64,000 bases of DNA from NCBI GenBank assembly GCA_031772625.1, contig CM062813.1, positions 696,642,420 through 696,706,419 of the forward strand. Direction: 5' to 3'. The DNA is from Pinus tabuliformis (taxonomy: Eukaryota > Streptophyta > Pinopsida > Pinales > Pinaceae). The notes beneath the pieces are model-generated. The model saw only the letters and a list, made by a program, of their open reading frames with translations. It did not search any database and was not told where the DNA came from. Position numbers and translations under genes: made by a program. This document shows positions 1 to 11,390 of the stretch, piece by piece; the first letter of the stretch is position 1, and every line of letters starts with the position of its first letter.

Positions 1-198
1 TAGACCATTCTAACACAGATTCATATTAATATACATTAATATTTTACTTGACTCCATTAAAAATATTAATTATTTTAATATCTCCTGATCTATTTAGAAT
101 CTGCCCAAACCCTTTCTAGGTATTGGAGATCTCATGTGCCCCACCCTCGCCACCAAATTTCGTGGCTAGAGCACATATGATGCTACCCCAAATCAACA
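1..198 (-). repeat. 3' LTR of gag-only copia A (cut by window start)
   Basis: This is the right-hand end of an LTR whose other part lies outside the window. It ends in ATCAACA directly before a pyrimidine-rich CTCC run, and it is a near copy of the last 200 bases of the LTR at 1567-2643. On the minus strand it is the U3 start of the 3' LTR. The inverted end TGTTGATTT is shared by most copia LTRs in this window. Confidence 0.85.
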
Positions 199-853
199 CT
201 CCTTAACGAGGACTGTGCTCTAGCAATATTCCTCACTGAGTATTACTCTGATCATCTGGCATCGGTACCTGTGTTGATGCCGGGCCTTTCTGCCCAACAT
301 CCTCTGCACTGTTGCCCATGGTTCTACCATTGCCACTGCTGCATCTGTACGACAGCTCCCTCTGCATCCATGTTGCTGTTGGTCCTTCCTCCCAGTACTG
401 CATTTACACTGCACCTCCTCTCATCATGTTGCATCGTGTTGCCCACTGTTGCACTATGACTCAGTTACTGAGAAGTAACTGATCTCCCACCTAACCTCCC
501 TGTTGGACTAGAAACACCCTCTAATGTTGAAGCTCCCTCAACCGCTGATAAGTGCTCCCTCTCTCTGACCTCTGCGTTGCTGCAGCAACTCCTTGCATCT
601 CGCACCATTGCACACCTCATTGTGCCTTCCTGCATTGGTGCAACACTCCTATGCCTCTCGCATTGTTGCAGCCTGCTAGCTCTACGCTGTCTCGAGACTC
701 TTGCACTGTAGCTCTCTCTGCTGCTCCATCTGCATCCGTCTCTACCCACTCAGTCAGTCCTGTTACTCCTCGTCGAGGTTCCCGTAGCAAGGTCTAATCC
801 AAGAGGATGGATACCTCGAGGATCCTGCCCCTCATCGCTTGTAGTCCACCTGA
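199..853 (-). other. PPT and 3' untranslated region of copia A
   Basis: The first 15 bases are the polypurine tract on the minus strand, decayed compared with the CTCCCTCTTAGC form of the other copies. The remainder, between PPT and the gag stop, is rich in CTGCAACT, CACTGCTGC and similar runs and is homologous to the post-gag regions of elements B and C9. The short open frames on both strands have no conserved coding content. Confidence 0.7.
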
Positions 854-1408
854 CTACAGCTCTATGTCTCCCCACTTCCACTCCAGTGGCGCATGTGCAC
901 TGATGGCACAGTCATCGTCTATCAAAACCTCCTTCTCTTCCCTTGTCGGCGCTGCCTTAGTCTCGGAAAACTCTCCCTTACTCTTTTCTCTTGGATACTG
1001 CGTCGCATAATGACCCATCTCCCCACAGTGGAAGCACTTGATCTTGGAGAGATCTTTCTTCTTCTGCTTCTCCTGCTTTCCCTCAGATGCTAGGGCCACA
1101 TCCTCCTCCTCTTGCTTGACCTTGATCCCTTTGTTGTTGCTACCTGTCTTCGACTGTCGTCTGATCTCTTCCTGGCGAAGAGTTGCCCACATCTCATCCC
1201 AAGGTGGGAGAGTCCCTCTACCCAGGATACTCTGGACAAACACTTCCCAATCTTCTGAGACAACATTCAGGGTTGTCCTCACCATAAGTTCCTGATCTGG
1301 TGTCGCTCCTATAGCAGTCAACTAGTCTCGGATCTCATTCAGTCCTCCGAGGAAGGTGTCAATCAATTGACCCTTCTTCATCTGATACGACCTCATCTGG
1401 TTCTCGAG
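854..1408 (-). pseudogene. gag of copia A, N-terminal part deleted
   Basis: This is the C-terminal two thirds of a copia gag (UBN2-type). It reads from LENQM, through the KKGQ-IDTFL segment and MTAIGATPDQ, to a zinc knuckle CFHCGEMGHYATQY, ending WGDIEL-stop at 854. The final knuckle cysteine is tyrosine (C-x2-C-x4-H-x4-Y), so RNA binding is probably lost. A TAG at 1322-1324 interrupts RDQLTAIG, where sibling B has Gln. Upstream of 1408 the homology ends abruptly: the first third of gag, present in B and C9, has been deleted, and GC-rich leader sequence follows. No protease, integrase or RT lies between the two LTRs, so this is a gag-only element rather than a truncated full-length one, although deletions complicate the reading. 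Confidence 0.8.
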
Positions 1409-1554
1409 CTCTGGCTGGCTTTGCGTCACACTTCTTGGCCTCTGCGCTACTAGAAACAACGTCTGTCATCTCGAGACAGCTGTCAGAAACTGTTTTCTGC
1501 TGCTATTGCTCCGCTCCGCTGATGTCCCTTAGTCATCCTGTGATCTACAATCAT

Positions 1555-1566
1555 GCTCTAATACCA
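1555..1566 (-). other. Primer binding site of copia A (tRNA-iMet)
   Basis: Read on the minus strand immediately inside the 5' LTR, the site is TGGTATTAGAGC, one mismatch from the tRNA-iMet complement TGGTATCAGAGC. It fixes the element's orientation as minus. Confidence 0.85.
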
Positions 1567-2643
1567 TGTTGAAGTTTCTAAGTTTACTTAGTTTAGAAAC
1601 CCTTCATGCACTTTTTCATATTTATTCCTACCTACTTGTTATTTTCCTTTAACAAGTTATTTACAAAGTAAATATTGAAAATAAACACTAGTGCATGCTC
1701 AACATATTACAGATTAGCAACTAAAGAAACAAGAACAAACACACCACATGACACCATTATTTTTGGACCAATATCCCCAGAAAAACCCAATGCAGGAAAA
1801 TCGGTGCAACTATCTGAGGGTTTTCTTATTAAGCAATATCAGAGTATAATCTGGGTGTCGAAATTGGCCTACCCAACAAAGAATCTCTTTAGCAGTTATA
1901 CCTCACAACTTGACAGAAATCTCCTACCTGAAACCCCGGAAAATCCTTCCAATAGCTCCACAGCACAGAACTACTCTGCAACCCCAACATCTGCCCAATT
2001 TGGACTGCGTCAGCCCCTCTCTGTCTCATGTTGGCCCTGCGTCAGCCCCAAGAGGCCCTACGTCAGCTTTCTGGGCCTCTGCGTTAGACACGCTGGCCTC
2101 TCTGGGGCCCTGCGCAACACTTGGCTGCCTCTACGTGAGCCCTTGTTGGCTCTGCATCAATCTCCTTGGCTGTTGTGCTGCTCTCCTAGCACAATATTTG
2201 CCTTCTCTGTTTCTCTGTACTCAATGCCCCTTAGATGCTCTCCTAATCACTGATTCTATCTCTCTTAGCAAACCCCGCTCTAGAGAATAGAATGACTGAT
2301 CACTCTAGTGTATTCTCCATGTGACCCTCAAGCCTCCTCTTATACTATTCCTGTTGACATCTCAACGGCCGAGATTAAGTCCCTAATCAACTGCTAAGAT
2401 TAGATCTGGCTTGATCCATGTCTTTTGGACCATTCTAACACAGATTCATATTAATACACATTAATATTTTATTTTCCCTAAGTTTAGACTTAGGGACTCC
2501 ATTAAAAATATTAATTATTTTAATATCTCCTGATCTGTTTAGAATCTGCCTAAACCCTTTCTGGGTATTGGAGATCTCATGTGCCCCAACCTCTCCACCA
2601 AATTTCGTGGCTAGAGCACATCCAATGCTACCCCAAATCAACA
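1567..2643 (-). repeat. 5' LTR of copia A
   Basis: A 1077-base LTR with TGTTGA at its left end and TCAACA at its right end. On the minus strand it shows an A/T-rich U3, a TATA-like stretch near 2340, an R/U5 part with repeated TGACGCAG-like units (about 2000-2160), and the conserved U5 block at 1756-1804. It is followed by CAAGT (2644-2648), half of a target duplication whose partner lies outside the window. Insertion was into the LINE to its right. Confidence 0.88.
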
Positions 2644-3856
2644 CAAGTGACTTGAATGTACAATCTGTAGATATCCTCTCTAATGGCCTGGTTCAATACC
2701 TATTGCGTCAACAAGAGGTGGCTCAGCACAGCAAGGGAGAAACTGAATGCGAGAAGGCGATCTAGGGAGATGGTCAACGACTGGAGAAGTTGAGATGCCT
2801 CTGAGAACCAACCTTAAGCCCATCCTGACAAGAGGGTATTTCAGGCAAGAGCCTCTGATGAGCAAAGAGAAAGATAGGGATACCTCTCTCTCCCATTATT
2901 CGAGCCTCTGAAAGACCTAACTATATGAAGGAAAGAAACCAAACAAAAAATGACCTTGAGGCGAAATGGTTGGAGAACGAACTTTGCCTAAATAATGGGT
3001 TGTGAAATTGTCTGCTTATAGCAAATGATGCATCTGATAAGCAGGGTCTAGACTCTCTCCAAGCTAGCCCAATCTATCTACAACAAGCTTGGTCCCTAAA
3101 CTTTGGATCCATAAAGAAATGTGGGTCTAATAATTGCCTTCATGTGGTGAAGTTTGGACGAGATGTCCTGAAACTGACTCTGAAAACATTCTCTCAATGA
3201 GGTCTAGGTTACTATATCCTTTACTGAGTCAAGGTTGGAGTGCCTGTCACATACCAAAATGAGGTCCTATGAATTGTACCCCCAAGTAGGTGTAAGCGGT
3301 GGTGATCTCAATATCAATGCCCCGATATTAGAAATGTGATTCTGTAAGAGATTTTTTCGATGCATTAAACACCAGAACCTTGGTTTTACCCAGGTTGAAC
3401 ATCATCTGTCGAAGATCACAAAAGTTGGACAGTGGATCAATCTGTCCCTATAATCCCTCAAGAGAAGAAACCAACAAGACCAAGTCATCGGTGAAAAGGA
3501 GTAGTGAAATCAACACCTGGTGTAGAGGACAACCATCCCCCTCTTGGGTATGCTCATGTACGAAAGACTCCATCTCACCAATATAAATCCCAAAGAGCTT
3601 CAATGAGAGGGGGCAACCCTGTTTGACTCTGATGGTACTTTGGATGAAATTGGAAAGGTCATTTTCCATCTTGAGTCGTCCTAAAACTGACTCATATAGT
3701 CTTATAATGGCTTCCAGGAAATTCTTAGATATAACGACATCACAGAACCTTTGGAACAAGGTCTCTCTCGGAATTGTGTCAAATGCCTTCTAGGACTCTA
3801 CAAAGCAACTATAGACCTTCGAAGAGCAATGATGACACTCTTGAATAATGGCTTGG
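2644..3856 (-). pseudogene. LINE (non-LTR retrotransposon) reverse transcriptase, 5'-truncated
   Basis: On the minus strand this reads as the second half of a plant LINE RT. In order: KAFDTIPRETLFQRF, VKQGCPLS (3632-3655), the catalytic block LLLFTDDLVLL (about 3465-3500), FNLGKTKVLVFNASKK (3360-3410), then AYTYLGVQFIGPHFGM and, after frameshifts, the thumb and C-terminal segment (LLPEIPSCQDGLKVGSQR in other frames). The second D of the FADD-type motif is present. There is a TAG where GLQGQ is expected and at least three frameshifts, so it is dead. Copia A is inserted at its 3' side, and its upstream part (endonuclease domain) is missing, which is the usual 5' truncation. Confidence 0.85.
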
Positions 3857-4102
3857 ATATTGGAAACACTGAGACGGGAGTGAATCAGTGTTTTGCTACA
3901 TTTACAAATTTTCACTTAGTTAATCTTGAAACTGAATTCACATCACATAATCAATCAACCACAATGTATGAACACAAAGATTAAGGCGCAAATCAAAATT
4001 TGAAGATATACTTGAAAAAAATCTTTAATTTATTACAATCTTTTGTGAGGACACCAATCCTCAGTAAGCACTGACTTAAAAAATCGAGGCTCTAGCCTAT
4101 GG
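3857..4102. repeat. Fragment of a GTGAATCAGTG-type LTR
   Basis: It begins with TTGGAAACACTGAGACGGGA followed by GTGAATCAGTG, clearly related to the start of block G at 22403. After about 240 bases it is cut by the next LTR at 4103. No coding sequence is seen. I take it as a truncated LTR end of the same broad family as G. Confidence 0.5.
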
Positions 4103-4969
4103 TGTTGATTTTTCATAGGATCTTCTAACTAATAATTACTTCTTATGATTTCTTACGTTAAGCTTTTCATGCATTCAAATTCATCATAAAGAAATTACAC
4201 AGAAGATCTTCAACAATAGAACAAAAGTGAAAGTAGGATCATAAAGATACAATCAAACAAGAAAGACAAGTATTTACCGTGGGAAAACCCACTTGGGGGA
4301 ACAACCCAACAACCTTTTCCTTAAGAGAAATTATTCAATTCAATAGAGATACATCTAATTCAAACATAAAGTTAAATCAATAACCCTGACCACACCTAGT
4401 CAAACTACCCAGTAAATAAGTCACTCTGTTATGCAACAAATTCAGCCTAGTTTCTTGTAGTGTCGAATTTAGACCTTCCTCTTCGCCCAGGAAAACTCAA
4501 TTTTGTTGCATAGGTAAGCCCAGAAACTCTACCACAATTTTTTCTCTCTGCCTCAGATTTGTCCTTTCTTTCTACCTCGGATTCGTCCTTTCTCTCTACC
4601 TCAAATTTGTCCTTCCTCTCTACGTCAAATCCATCCTTTCTCTCTTCCTTGGATGGTTTGAACTCTGCCTCAAAGATGATTTGAATTATTGTCATGTGGA
4701 GGAGAACAAATGGCCCATATATAGGTGTTTTAAGAGCCCAAATGGGCATGTCTCTTAACTGGGGTTGACTTCATCTATTGGAGGGTTGGAGCCAAAAATT
4801 CAACCTTCTAGAAATTCAAAATTTTCTCTTTTGCAACCAACATGAAGAACATGTCTTATATTTTTCTTTTGACAATGACATGAAGAACATGTCTTACATT
4901 TTTCATTATGTACATTTCAAGAGCTAAAATATTAATTATGAAGACCAACCATAGCTACAAAATTCAACG
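4103..4969 (-). repeat. LTR of old copia E2 (3' LTR)
   Basis: It starts TGTTGATTTTTCATAG, ends AATTCAACG (decayed CA) and is followed by a minus-strand polypurine tract (CACCCTCTTAGCTAGGG, 4970-4986). The second copy is at 13677-14141 plus 19938-20268. A minus-strand TATATAT box lies at about 4717-4723. It contains a degenerate array of about 25 bases per unit (CTCTGCCTCAGATTTGTCC-like) at about 4540-4640. Confidence 0.75.
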
Positions 4970-5859
4970 CACCCTCTTAGCTAGGGAGGTATTCATAATG
5001 ACTATCCGGATGTTCTCTTGTTGACAAATTTCTCTAAGAAAAGGTCATAACAATTCATCATCATTATCAATATCACCATCATCCAATTACCATAATCCTG
5101 GTCAACAATTTTGACACATGGTAAATCAACAGCCTCAACAAGTTACCATAATTCCAATCAGTACCTCTAGCCTATGGTGTATCCTCACCATAATCCTGGT
5201 CGATACTCCTGACACATGGTACATCATTAGCATCAACTAGTCACCATAATTATGGTCTATGTCACACATGTTATACAAACAAGTCTTGGTTCACCATCAT
5301 TCCATTCAATATCTTTGACATGTGGTGAATCTCCAAAGGCCACACTCTACCTAAGTAATTCCAGGCCTGATGCTAAATGAGTTTACTCAACCTATCTGGA
5401 GAGTTCTAAGCCTGATGTTGAAAGGCACCCACTCAACTGAGCGATCCTGGGCCTCTAGGACCATTCTTCCTAATTTTAATCAACATACTTGACACATGAA
5501 GAATGATTGTCCTCTGTTGGACGATTCTCCCTAATTCTAGTCAACATTCTTGACACAGGGAGAATGACTATCCCTGATGCTATCTCATCAACGCACTGGA
5601 CCATTTTCCCTGATCTTGGTCAACCTGACCTAGGGAGAATGATTGTCCTTAATGTTGTAATTTCATCACTCCCTCTTGCTGAGAGAGACATGCTCAATCA
5701 ATCCAAGCTTGTCTTACAACTATACAGACTTCATCTTGAAACAGAGGCTTTTTCAGCAATCTACTTAATTGAGGAATAGTATTGAAGCCACATTACTTCC
5801 TTTTGTACCATGTCTTGGTACTAGATCTCATAGTTCTTCGACCTGTCATCATCATCATC
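4970..5859 (-). other. PPT and 3' untranslated region of old copia E2
   Basis: The polypurine tract comes first. After it the sequence has loosely repeated phrases (CACCATAATCCTGGTC, GACACATGGTA, GGGAGAATGA) spaced about 60-90 bases apart between 5040 and 5650. No convincing reading frame is present. Confidence 0.45.
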
Positions 5860-6000
5860 ACTTGCACCCGATCAAGACAATCCTACAAGCAACTTTGAAA
5901 GCCATATTGCTTCTCAACTTGCCAACCAAGCTGCAATACACTCTGCCTCAGCAAAACTAAGTGCGACAAATGTCTACTTCCTGCTCATCCAAGAGACCAT
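5860..6000 (-). pseudogene. copia RNase H remnant of E2
   Basis: On the minus strand a decayed copia RNase H core can be read: VSWMSRK-stop-TFVALSFAEAECIAAW and EAIWLSKLL. This is the region around the family signature LST-EAEY, with two in-frame stops. It lies where RNase H should be in a minus-strand copia whose PPT is at 4970 and whose RT remnant lies to the right. Confidence 0.6.
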
Positions 6001-6429
6001 AATGAAGCCCAAACTAAAGCATATTTTAATAAGATTTTTCGATCTTTTGCACTCTCTGCCTAATCTGAATTTGCGTATTCCTGCAGTTGTACTTCACTGT
6101 TTGAGACATACCTCAAACCATAACTGATTGTGACATGACCAACCATGTTGTTACCTCAACACATGTTGAGCCACAGGCCTTAGCTCAATCATAAGTCGGT
6201 CAATTACTATCTGGTTACCCTAACTGGGTGTTCTTTTTGAAACAGTCTTGGTTGCTACCTTTGCCACTGTTGCTTTCTATCATATCACTTATCAAGCTTG
6301 ACAATGTCAATGACAGTCCATCATCTCGAACTCAGACGTCAACTTCTTCTCAAGGCTCCCTCACTGCTTCCTCTGTTACAAAAACAACCCTTTTTGCCAT
6401 AGTTGCTCCCTCTAATACAAGAGTCTGTC

Positions 6430-6620
6430 TTCTGTTAAAAACAAATCATATAGGATCAACCTTGATCCATCAATCCAAATCTAAGGTACAATTTTCTATT
6501 TGTAAGCAGGAGAATTCTTCATGGCCCTTAAAGCCTTGAGGTGATTTCATGTACACTTCTTCCTCAAACTCTTCATGAAGAAAAATGGTCTCTACATCCA
6601 TCTAATGTAATTCCATAACA
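6430..6620 (-). pseudogene. copia reverse transcriptase remnant of E2
   Basis: The minus strand reads MDVETIFLHEEFEEEVYMKS and then PQGFKGHEEF, the fingers/palm entry of copia RT (family form MDVKTAFLHG-LEEE-YM-QPEGF). A stop precedes the Met. Sequence on both sides (6000-6430, 6620-7248) is probably the rest of the RT and its linker, but is too decayed for me to call domains. Confidence 0.65.
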
Positions 6621-7243
6621 GAAGCAACAGTAATTCTAATATAAGTATACTTGGCAACTAGAGCAATTGTCTTTTCATGATCCTCTCCCACTTTCTACGA
6701 GAGCCTTCTCAAATCTTCCTTCTATGTTGCCATTTGTTGCACACTAGATCTTGTAGATCTATTTGAAGTCACCATTGACTTCTCTTCGAGATAATCAAGG
6801 TATAATTTAAATTTGTTGACTTGCCTTCTCCCTCTGATATCGGATCTCATTTAGTACGATATCTCTCAACACAAATCACTAATTCCAGGAAAGTCCTCTT
6901 GTCACACGCTTTGCTCTATTCTTCAACTACTTCCATGTATTGCTAGAGTCTTCACAACCTTCACTATGTACCTGCAATCTTCACTAGGAGGTCATGGAAC
7001 AACGATTACAACCCAGCAAAAAAACAAAGATAAGAGGCCAATATTAAAAAAACAACAACAATAATAATCAAAGAAGAGAGATATAAAGTACTTATCTTTT
7101 TCAGGATTATAGGGAAATGTTAGCTCCCTCTTGATCTTGGCCTTCTTACATCCATCTTGTAAATTTATCAACCTCATCCTCATTATCAGTATGATTTCAT
7201 TCCTTCCATGAGCAAGAGTTACTTCTTTCAGCAAAAACATCAA
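6621..7243 (-). other. Decayed pol interior of E2
   Basis: Between the RT remnant and the insertion of element B I see no intact domain, only short frames broken on all sides. By position it should hold the RT N-terminus and integrase of E2. Confidence 0.3.
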
Positions 7244-7248
7244 CCTTT
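7244..7248. other. Target-site duplication of element B, left copy
   Basis: CCTTT here is repeated exactly at 11386-11390, immediately outside both ends of element B. Confidence 0.9.
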
Positions 7249-8294
7249 TGTTGAATTTTCTAAGCCTATCCGTTAGAAAATTAATCTGTATTTTGTTGGT
7301 TTATTTTTTCTATTTGTAAATTCTGAACAAGTTATTTAAAACATTTAAATATCGAAATAAACACAACACAGTGACAACATCTACAGATCATCAACTGAAA
7401 GAAAACAAGCACACAAGTGACAACGTTATTTTTGGACAAATGTCCCTGAAAATCCCAATGCGTGAAAACGGGTGCAGCTATTCAGAGGGTTTATTATTAT
7501 GCAGTATTTCCTTGAGTACAACAAGGTGCCTAACCGGCTCACCCAACAGAGAAAAAATACAGGTATTCAGAAACCTCAGCAATACCTCTATATTCAGAAA
7601 CAAGTATTCAGAAAACCTATCTCACGAAAACCTCTCCGGCACAACTGAAGCTCAGAGCTGGCCCTTCTGGCCTCTGCATCAACCCCAGGACCCTCTGCGT
7701 CAGCCCTCTGAGACACTGCATAGCCTCTGGGACCCTCTGCGTCACTTCAGTAACCTCTGCGTGGATGACGCAGTCCCTCTGGCCTCTGCGCTGTCTCTGT
7801 TGGGCTCTGCGTGGCTTGAACTGGTTGTTGCTCTCGCTCTCCCTGCTTCTGCACTGGTCTCTCAACACTGTCTCTGCCGCTCTGCCCCTCGTTGCTGATC
7901 ACTGATTCAACCTTGCTTAGCAACCCCGCTCTAGCAAAATGAATCATTGATCACTCTGTTGTGTTCTCCAACTAACCCTCAAGCCTCTTCTTATACTTTT
8001 CTCGTTGGTCCTTCAACGGCCGAGATTAAATCTCTAATCAATGGCTAAAATTAGATTTGGCTTGATCCATGACTTTTGGAGCCTTCTAACCCAGTTTTAT
8101 ATTAATACCAATTAATATTTTATTTTTCCTAAGTTTAGACTTAGGAACTCCATTAAAAATATTAATTATTTTAATATCTCCAAAACCGGGTACAATCTAT
8201 CCAAACCATTTCTGGGTCTTGGAGATCTCATGTGCTTTAGCGTCTCCACCAATTTTCATGGCTAGAGCACATTCGATGCTACCACAAATCAACA
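7249..8294 (-). repeat. 3' LTR of element B
   Basis: TGTTGAATTT at left, AAATCAACA at right. On the minus strand: U3, TATA-like AAGTATAAGAAG near 7995, then R/U5 with about six TGACGCAG-like units (7675-7830) and the conserved U5 block (7425-7470). It is about 116 bases longer than its twin, mainly because it carries more TGACGCAG units. Confidence 0.92.
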
Positions 8295-8969
8295 CTCCCT
8301 CTTAGCGAGGACTGTGCTCCAGTAATACTCCTCACTTAGCATCACTCTGATTATCTGGCACAGTACCTGTGCTAATGCTAGGCCTCCTCGCCCAACATCC
8401 TCTACACTGTTGCATCCTATACTGCTGCCCATGGCCCTGCCACTGCCACTGTTGCATCTGTATCACTGCTCCCTCTGGATCTGTGTTGTTGTTGGTCCAT
8501 CCTCCCAACACTGCATCCCCCTCTCATCACGATGCTTCGTGCTATTGCTAACCACTACTACACTGCAACTCAGTTACTGAGAAGTAAGTAACTGATCCAC
8601 CCAACTTCTGGCATTCCTGTCAGACTAGAAACGCTCCCAATGCTAAAGCTCCCTCTATCGCTAACAAGTGCTCCCTCTACTGACCTTTGCGTTGTTGCAA
8701 CAACTCCCTGTATCTCGCATCGTTGCACACCTCTCTGTGCCATCCTGCACTGGTGCAATACTCCCATGCCTCTCGCACTGTTGCAACCTGCTAGCCTCGC
8801 CCTGCCTAAGAACTCCTGCACTGTAGCACTCTATGTCGCTTCATTCGCATCCGTCTCTACCGACATCCGCCATTCCTGCTACTCCTCTTCGGGGCTCCCA
8901 TAGCAAGGTATAATCCAAGAGGTTGGGTACCTTAAGGATCCTGCCCCTCATCGCCTGTAGTCCTCCTGA
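8295..8969 (-). other. PPT and 3' untranslated region of element B
   Basis: CTCCCTCTTAGCGAGG (polypurine tract on the minus strand) touches the LTR. The next 650 bases up to the gag stop are CTG/CACTGC-rich, homologous to the same region in A, C5 and C9, and to the sequence between PPT and RNase H in C4. This shared 3' region links the gag-only and pol-bearing elements. Confidence 0.75.
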
Positions 8970-9824
8970 CTACAACTCGATGTCTCCCCACTTCTTCTCA
9001 AGTGGCACATGAGCACTCATGGCACAATCCTCATCCTCCTCGACTTCTTTCTCCACCTTCGCCGGTGCTTCCTTAGACTCAAAAGCCTCTCCCTTGTTCT
9101 TCTTCCTCAAACACTAGTTTGCGTAGTGACCCAATTCCCCACAATGGAAGCACTTGACCTTAGAGAGGTCCTTCTTCTTCCTCTTCTCCTGCTTTCCCGC
9201 AGATGCCAGAGCTGCATCCTCTTCCTCTTCCTTCTTGATCCTGACCCCTTCGTTGCTAATCCCCGTCTTGGTTAGCTGTCTAATCTCTTCTTGAAAAAGC
9301 GCGGCCCACAATTCTTCCCAATCCGAAAGACTCGCCCTGCCCAGCATGCTCTGGACAAATGTCTCCCAATCCTCGGAGACTGCATTAAGTGCGATCCTTA
9401 CCATCAACTCCTGATCCGGCATGGCCCCTATGGAAGTCAGTTGGTCACGGATCTCCTTCAACCGACTGAGGAAGACATCTATCTGCTCTCCCTTCTGCAT
9501 CTGGTATGACCTTAGCTGATTCTCCACAAGCATCTTCCTCTGCACAAAAGTATGTTGGTACAATGTCTTCAAAGTGTCCCACATCTCCTTTGTCATTTCC
9601 TTCTCGGAAATATGTGGGACCACATGATCCTTTACCCCATCAAGGATGATACACATTGCCTTAGCCATTGCCTCCTCGTACCTTTCATTAGCTACCGGGT
9701 CAACTGGGATAGCCATTATTCTCAAGGCGAAGCCTTTGATACAACATCTGTCTAGAATGGACAAGATCCTGGCCTTCGATGCTCTGTCCAGCATGTCCTG
9801 ATCTCTCAGCCCATTTAGGGCCAT
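8970..9824 (-). pseudogene. gag of element B
   Basis: Gag capsid/nucleocapsid protein, which would coat the RNA in virus-like particles. I prefer the Met at 9824 (MALNGLRDQD) because C9 starts at the equivalent MAVNGLRDQD; an in-frame ATG at 9893 also exists. The UBN2-type capsid part runs to about residue 190, with WDTLKTLYQ, ENQLRSYQMQKGE and the EDWETFVQSMLGR segment. A lysine-rich stretch follows (KKEEEEDAALASAGKQ, KRKKKD), then a zinc knuckle CFHCGELGHYAN-stop-C. The single stop is a TAG just before the last knuckle cysteine. Reading through it, the frame continues in register to WGDIEL-stop at 8970. Five codons (NFVIW in C9) are missing near the N-terminus, deleting a conserved Trp. Confidence 0.85.
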
Positions 9825-10443
9825 CTCATTGTTCTTCTGTTGACTCCTATGAGTCTCTCTACTTCCCGCCTGGAAGTTCTCAGTTCGACTCATGCTGAGT
9901 CTCTCTACTTCTCGTCTGGAAGTTCTCTCCTAGACTCCCTCTAAGTCCCGATTTCCCTCCTGGAAATCATTTTGCCAACCGTCAAGTTGCCCCTCTCCAA
10001 TCATCTGTGCAACTGCAACACTGATCCGGATTCCTTAGCTAGAAATCCGCCTCGGTAGCAACTTCCTCTACCTTGGTCTTGCCCTGTTAGGTACTGTTCT
10101 AACCACAGTACCCCACCAGCTTCGCTCCCGCAAACTGCCCATAGCTTCCTTCGCCCCAGCAACTGAAGGATTGAGCCTCTTGGCTCTACGCAATCCCGTC
10201 ATCGGCAAAACAGCTCCCTTAGCCAACTGCGCCAGCCCTCCTGGCCTCTGCGTGAGCATCTCTCTGCTCTCTTCAACCTTTGAGTTGGCCTCTCTCTGGC
10301 CCAGATTGATGACGCAGTCCCTCTGCGTCAACCCTTCCTTTGTCGCTTCTACAAGGATCAGCTACTGTCACTCGGGACAACTGATTCTGCAACAAATGCT
10401 CTGCTCGGTTGATGCCTTCAGCTCTCTTGTGATCTGCAACCAC
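9825..10443 (-). other. Leader of element B
   Basis: About 620 bases between primer site and gag start. It is GC-rich and contains further TGACGCAG-type repeats like those in the LTR (10190-10350). It is much longer than the leader of the pol-only elements and not similar to it. No conserved coding sequence. Confidence 0.6.
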
Positions 10444-10455
10444 CCTCAGATACCA
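10444..10455 (-). other. Primer binding site of element B
   Basis: The minus strand reads TGGTATCTGAGG directly inside the 5' LTR. The first seven bases fit the tRNA-iMet complement; the remainder has drifted. Confidence 0.75.
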
Positions 10456-11385
10456 TGTTGAATTTTCTAAGTCTATCTGTTTGAAAATTAATTTGTATTT
10501 TGCTAGTTTATTTCTTCTACTTGTAAATTTTGAACAAGTTATTTAAAACATTTAAATACCGAAATAAACATAATACAGTCACAACATCTACAGATCATCA
10601 ACTGAAAGAAAACAAGCACACAAGTGATACCGTTATTTTTGGACAAATGACCCCGAAAAATCCCAATGCGGGAAAACAAGTGCAGCGATTCAGAGGGTTT
10701 ATTATTATGCAGTATTTCCTTGAGTACAACAGGGTGCCTAACCAGCTCACCCGACAGAGAAAAAATACACGGCAGCAATACCTCTATATTCAGAAACAGG
10801 TATTCAGAAAACTTGTCTCACGAAACCCTCTCCAGCACAACTGAAGCTCAGCGCTAGCCCTTCTGGCCTCTGCGTTGTCTCTGTTGGGCTTTGTGTGGCT
10901 TGAACTGGCCGTTGCTCTCGCTCTCCCTGCTTCTGCACTGGTCTCTCAGTACTATCTATGCCTCTCTGCCCCTCGTTGCTGATCACTAATTCAACTTTGC
11001 TTAGCAACCCCGCTCTATCAAAATGATTCAATGAATGACTAATCACTCTGGTGTGTTCTCCAACTGACCCTCAAGCCTCTTCTTATACTTCTCTCGTTGG
11101 TCCTTCAATGACCAAGATTAAATCTCTAATCAACTGCTAATATTAGATTTGGCCTAATCCATGACTTTTGGAACCTTATAACCCAGTTTTATATTAATGC
11201 CAATTAATATTTTATTTTTCCTAAGTTTAGACTTAGGAACTCCATTAAAAATATTAATTATTTTAATATCTCCCAAACCAGGTACAATCTGTCCAAACCA
11301 TTTTTGGTCTTGGAGATCTCATGTGCTTTAGCCTCTCCACCAATTTTCATGGCTAGAGCACATTCGATGCTACCACAAATCAACA
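10456..11385 (-). repeat. 5' LTR of element B
   Basis: A 930-base twin of 7249-8294 with the same TGTTGA/TCAACA ends. It has a shorter TGACGCAG array and a small deletion near 10770. The conserved U5 block is at 10632-10680. The right target duplication CCTTT (11386-11390) follows directly. Confidence 0.92.
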
Positions 11386-11390
11386 CCTTT

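Larger units (their letters stand above)
7249..11385 (-). mobile_element. Element B: gag-only copia-type retrotransposon (TR-GAG type)
   Basis: A structurally complete 4137-base insertion: LTRs of 1046 and 930 bases, a five-base perfect target duplication CCTTT, a polypurine tract inside the left LTR, a primer-site position inside the right LTR, and one gag frame between them. Only about 2.16 kb separates the LTRs and nothing of protease, integrase, RT or RNase H is present. The architecture matches the known terminal-repeat-with-GAG class of non-autonomous copia elements. It would need pol proteins from elsewhere. It sits inside the old copia E2. Confidence 0.92.

Noticed and set aside
1675-2253. 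A 192-codon plus-strand frame in the 5' LTR of A
   Set aside because: It lies antisense within an LTR over the same repeat array; no similar frame is kept in B, C4 or C9.
7371-7898. A 175-codon plus-strand frame inside the 3' LTR of B
   Set aside because: It is antisense to the element, driven by the GC-rich TGCGTCA array, and the twin LTR breaks it into short pieces.
7249-11385. Element B as a simple deletion derivative of a full copia
   Set aside because: C9, of another subfamily, has the same layout, and A and C5 agree where visible; four copies with gag and without pol argue for a class rather than one accidental deletion.
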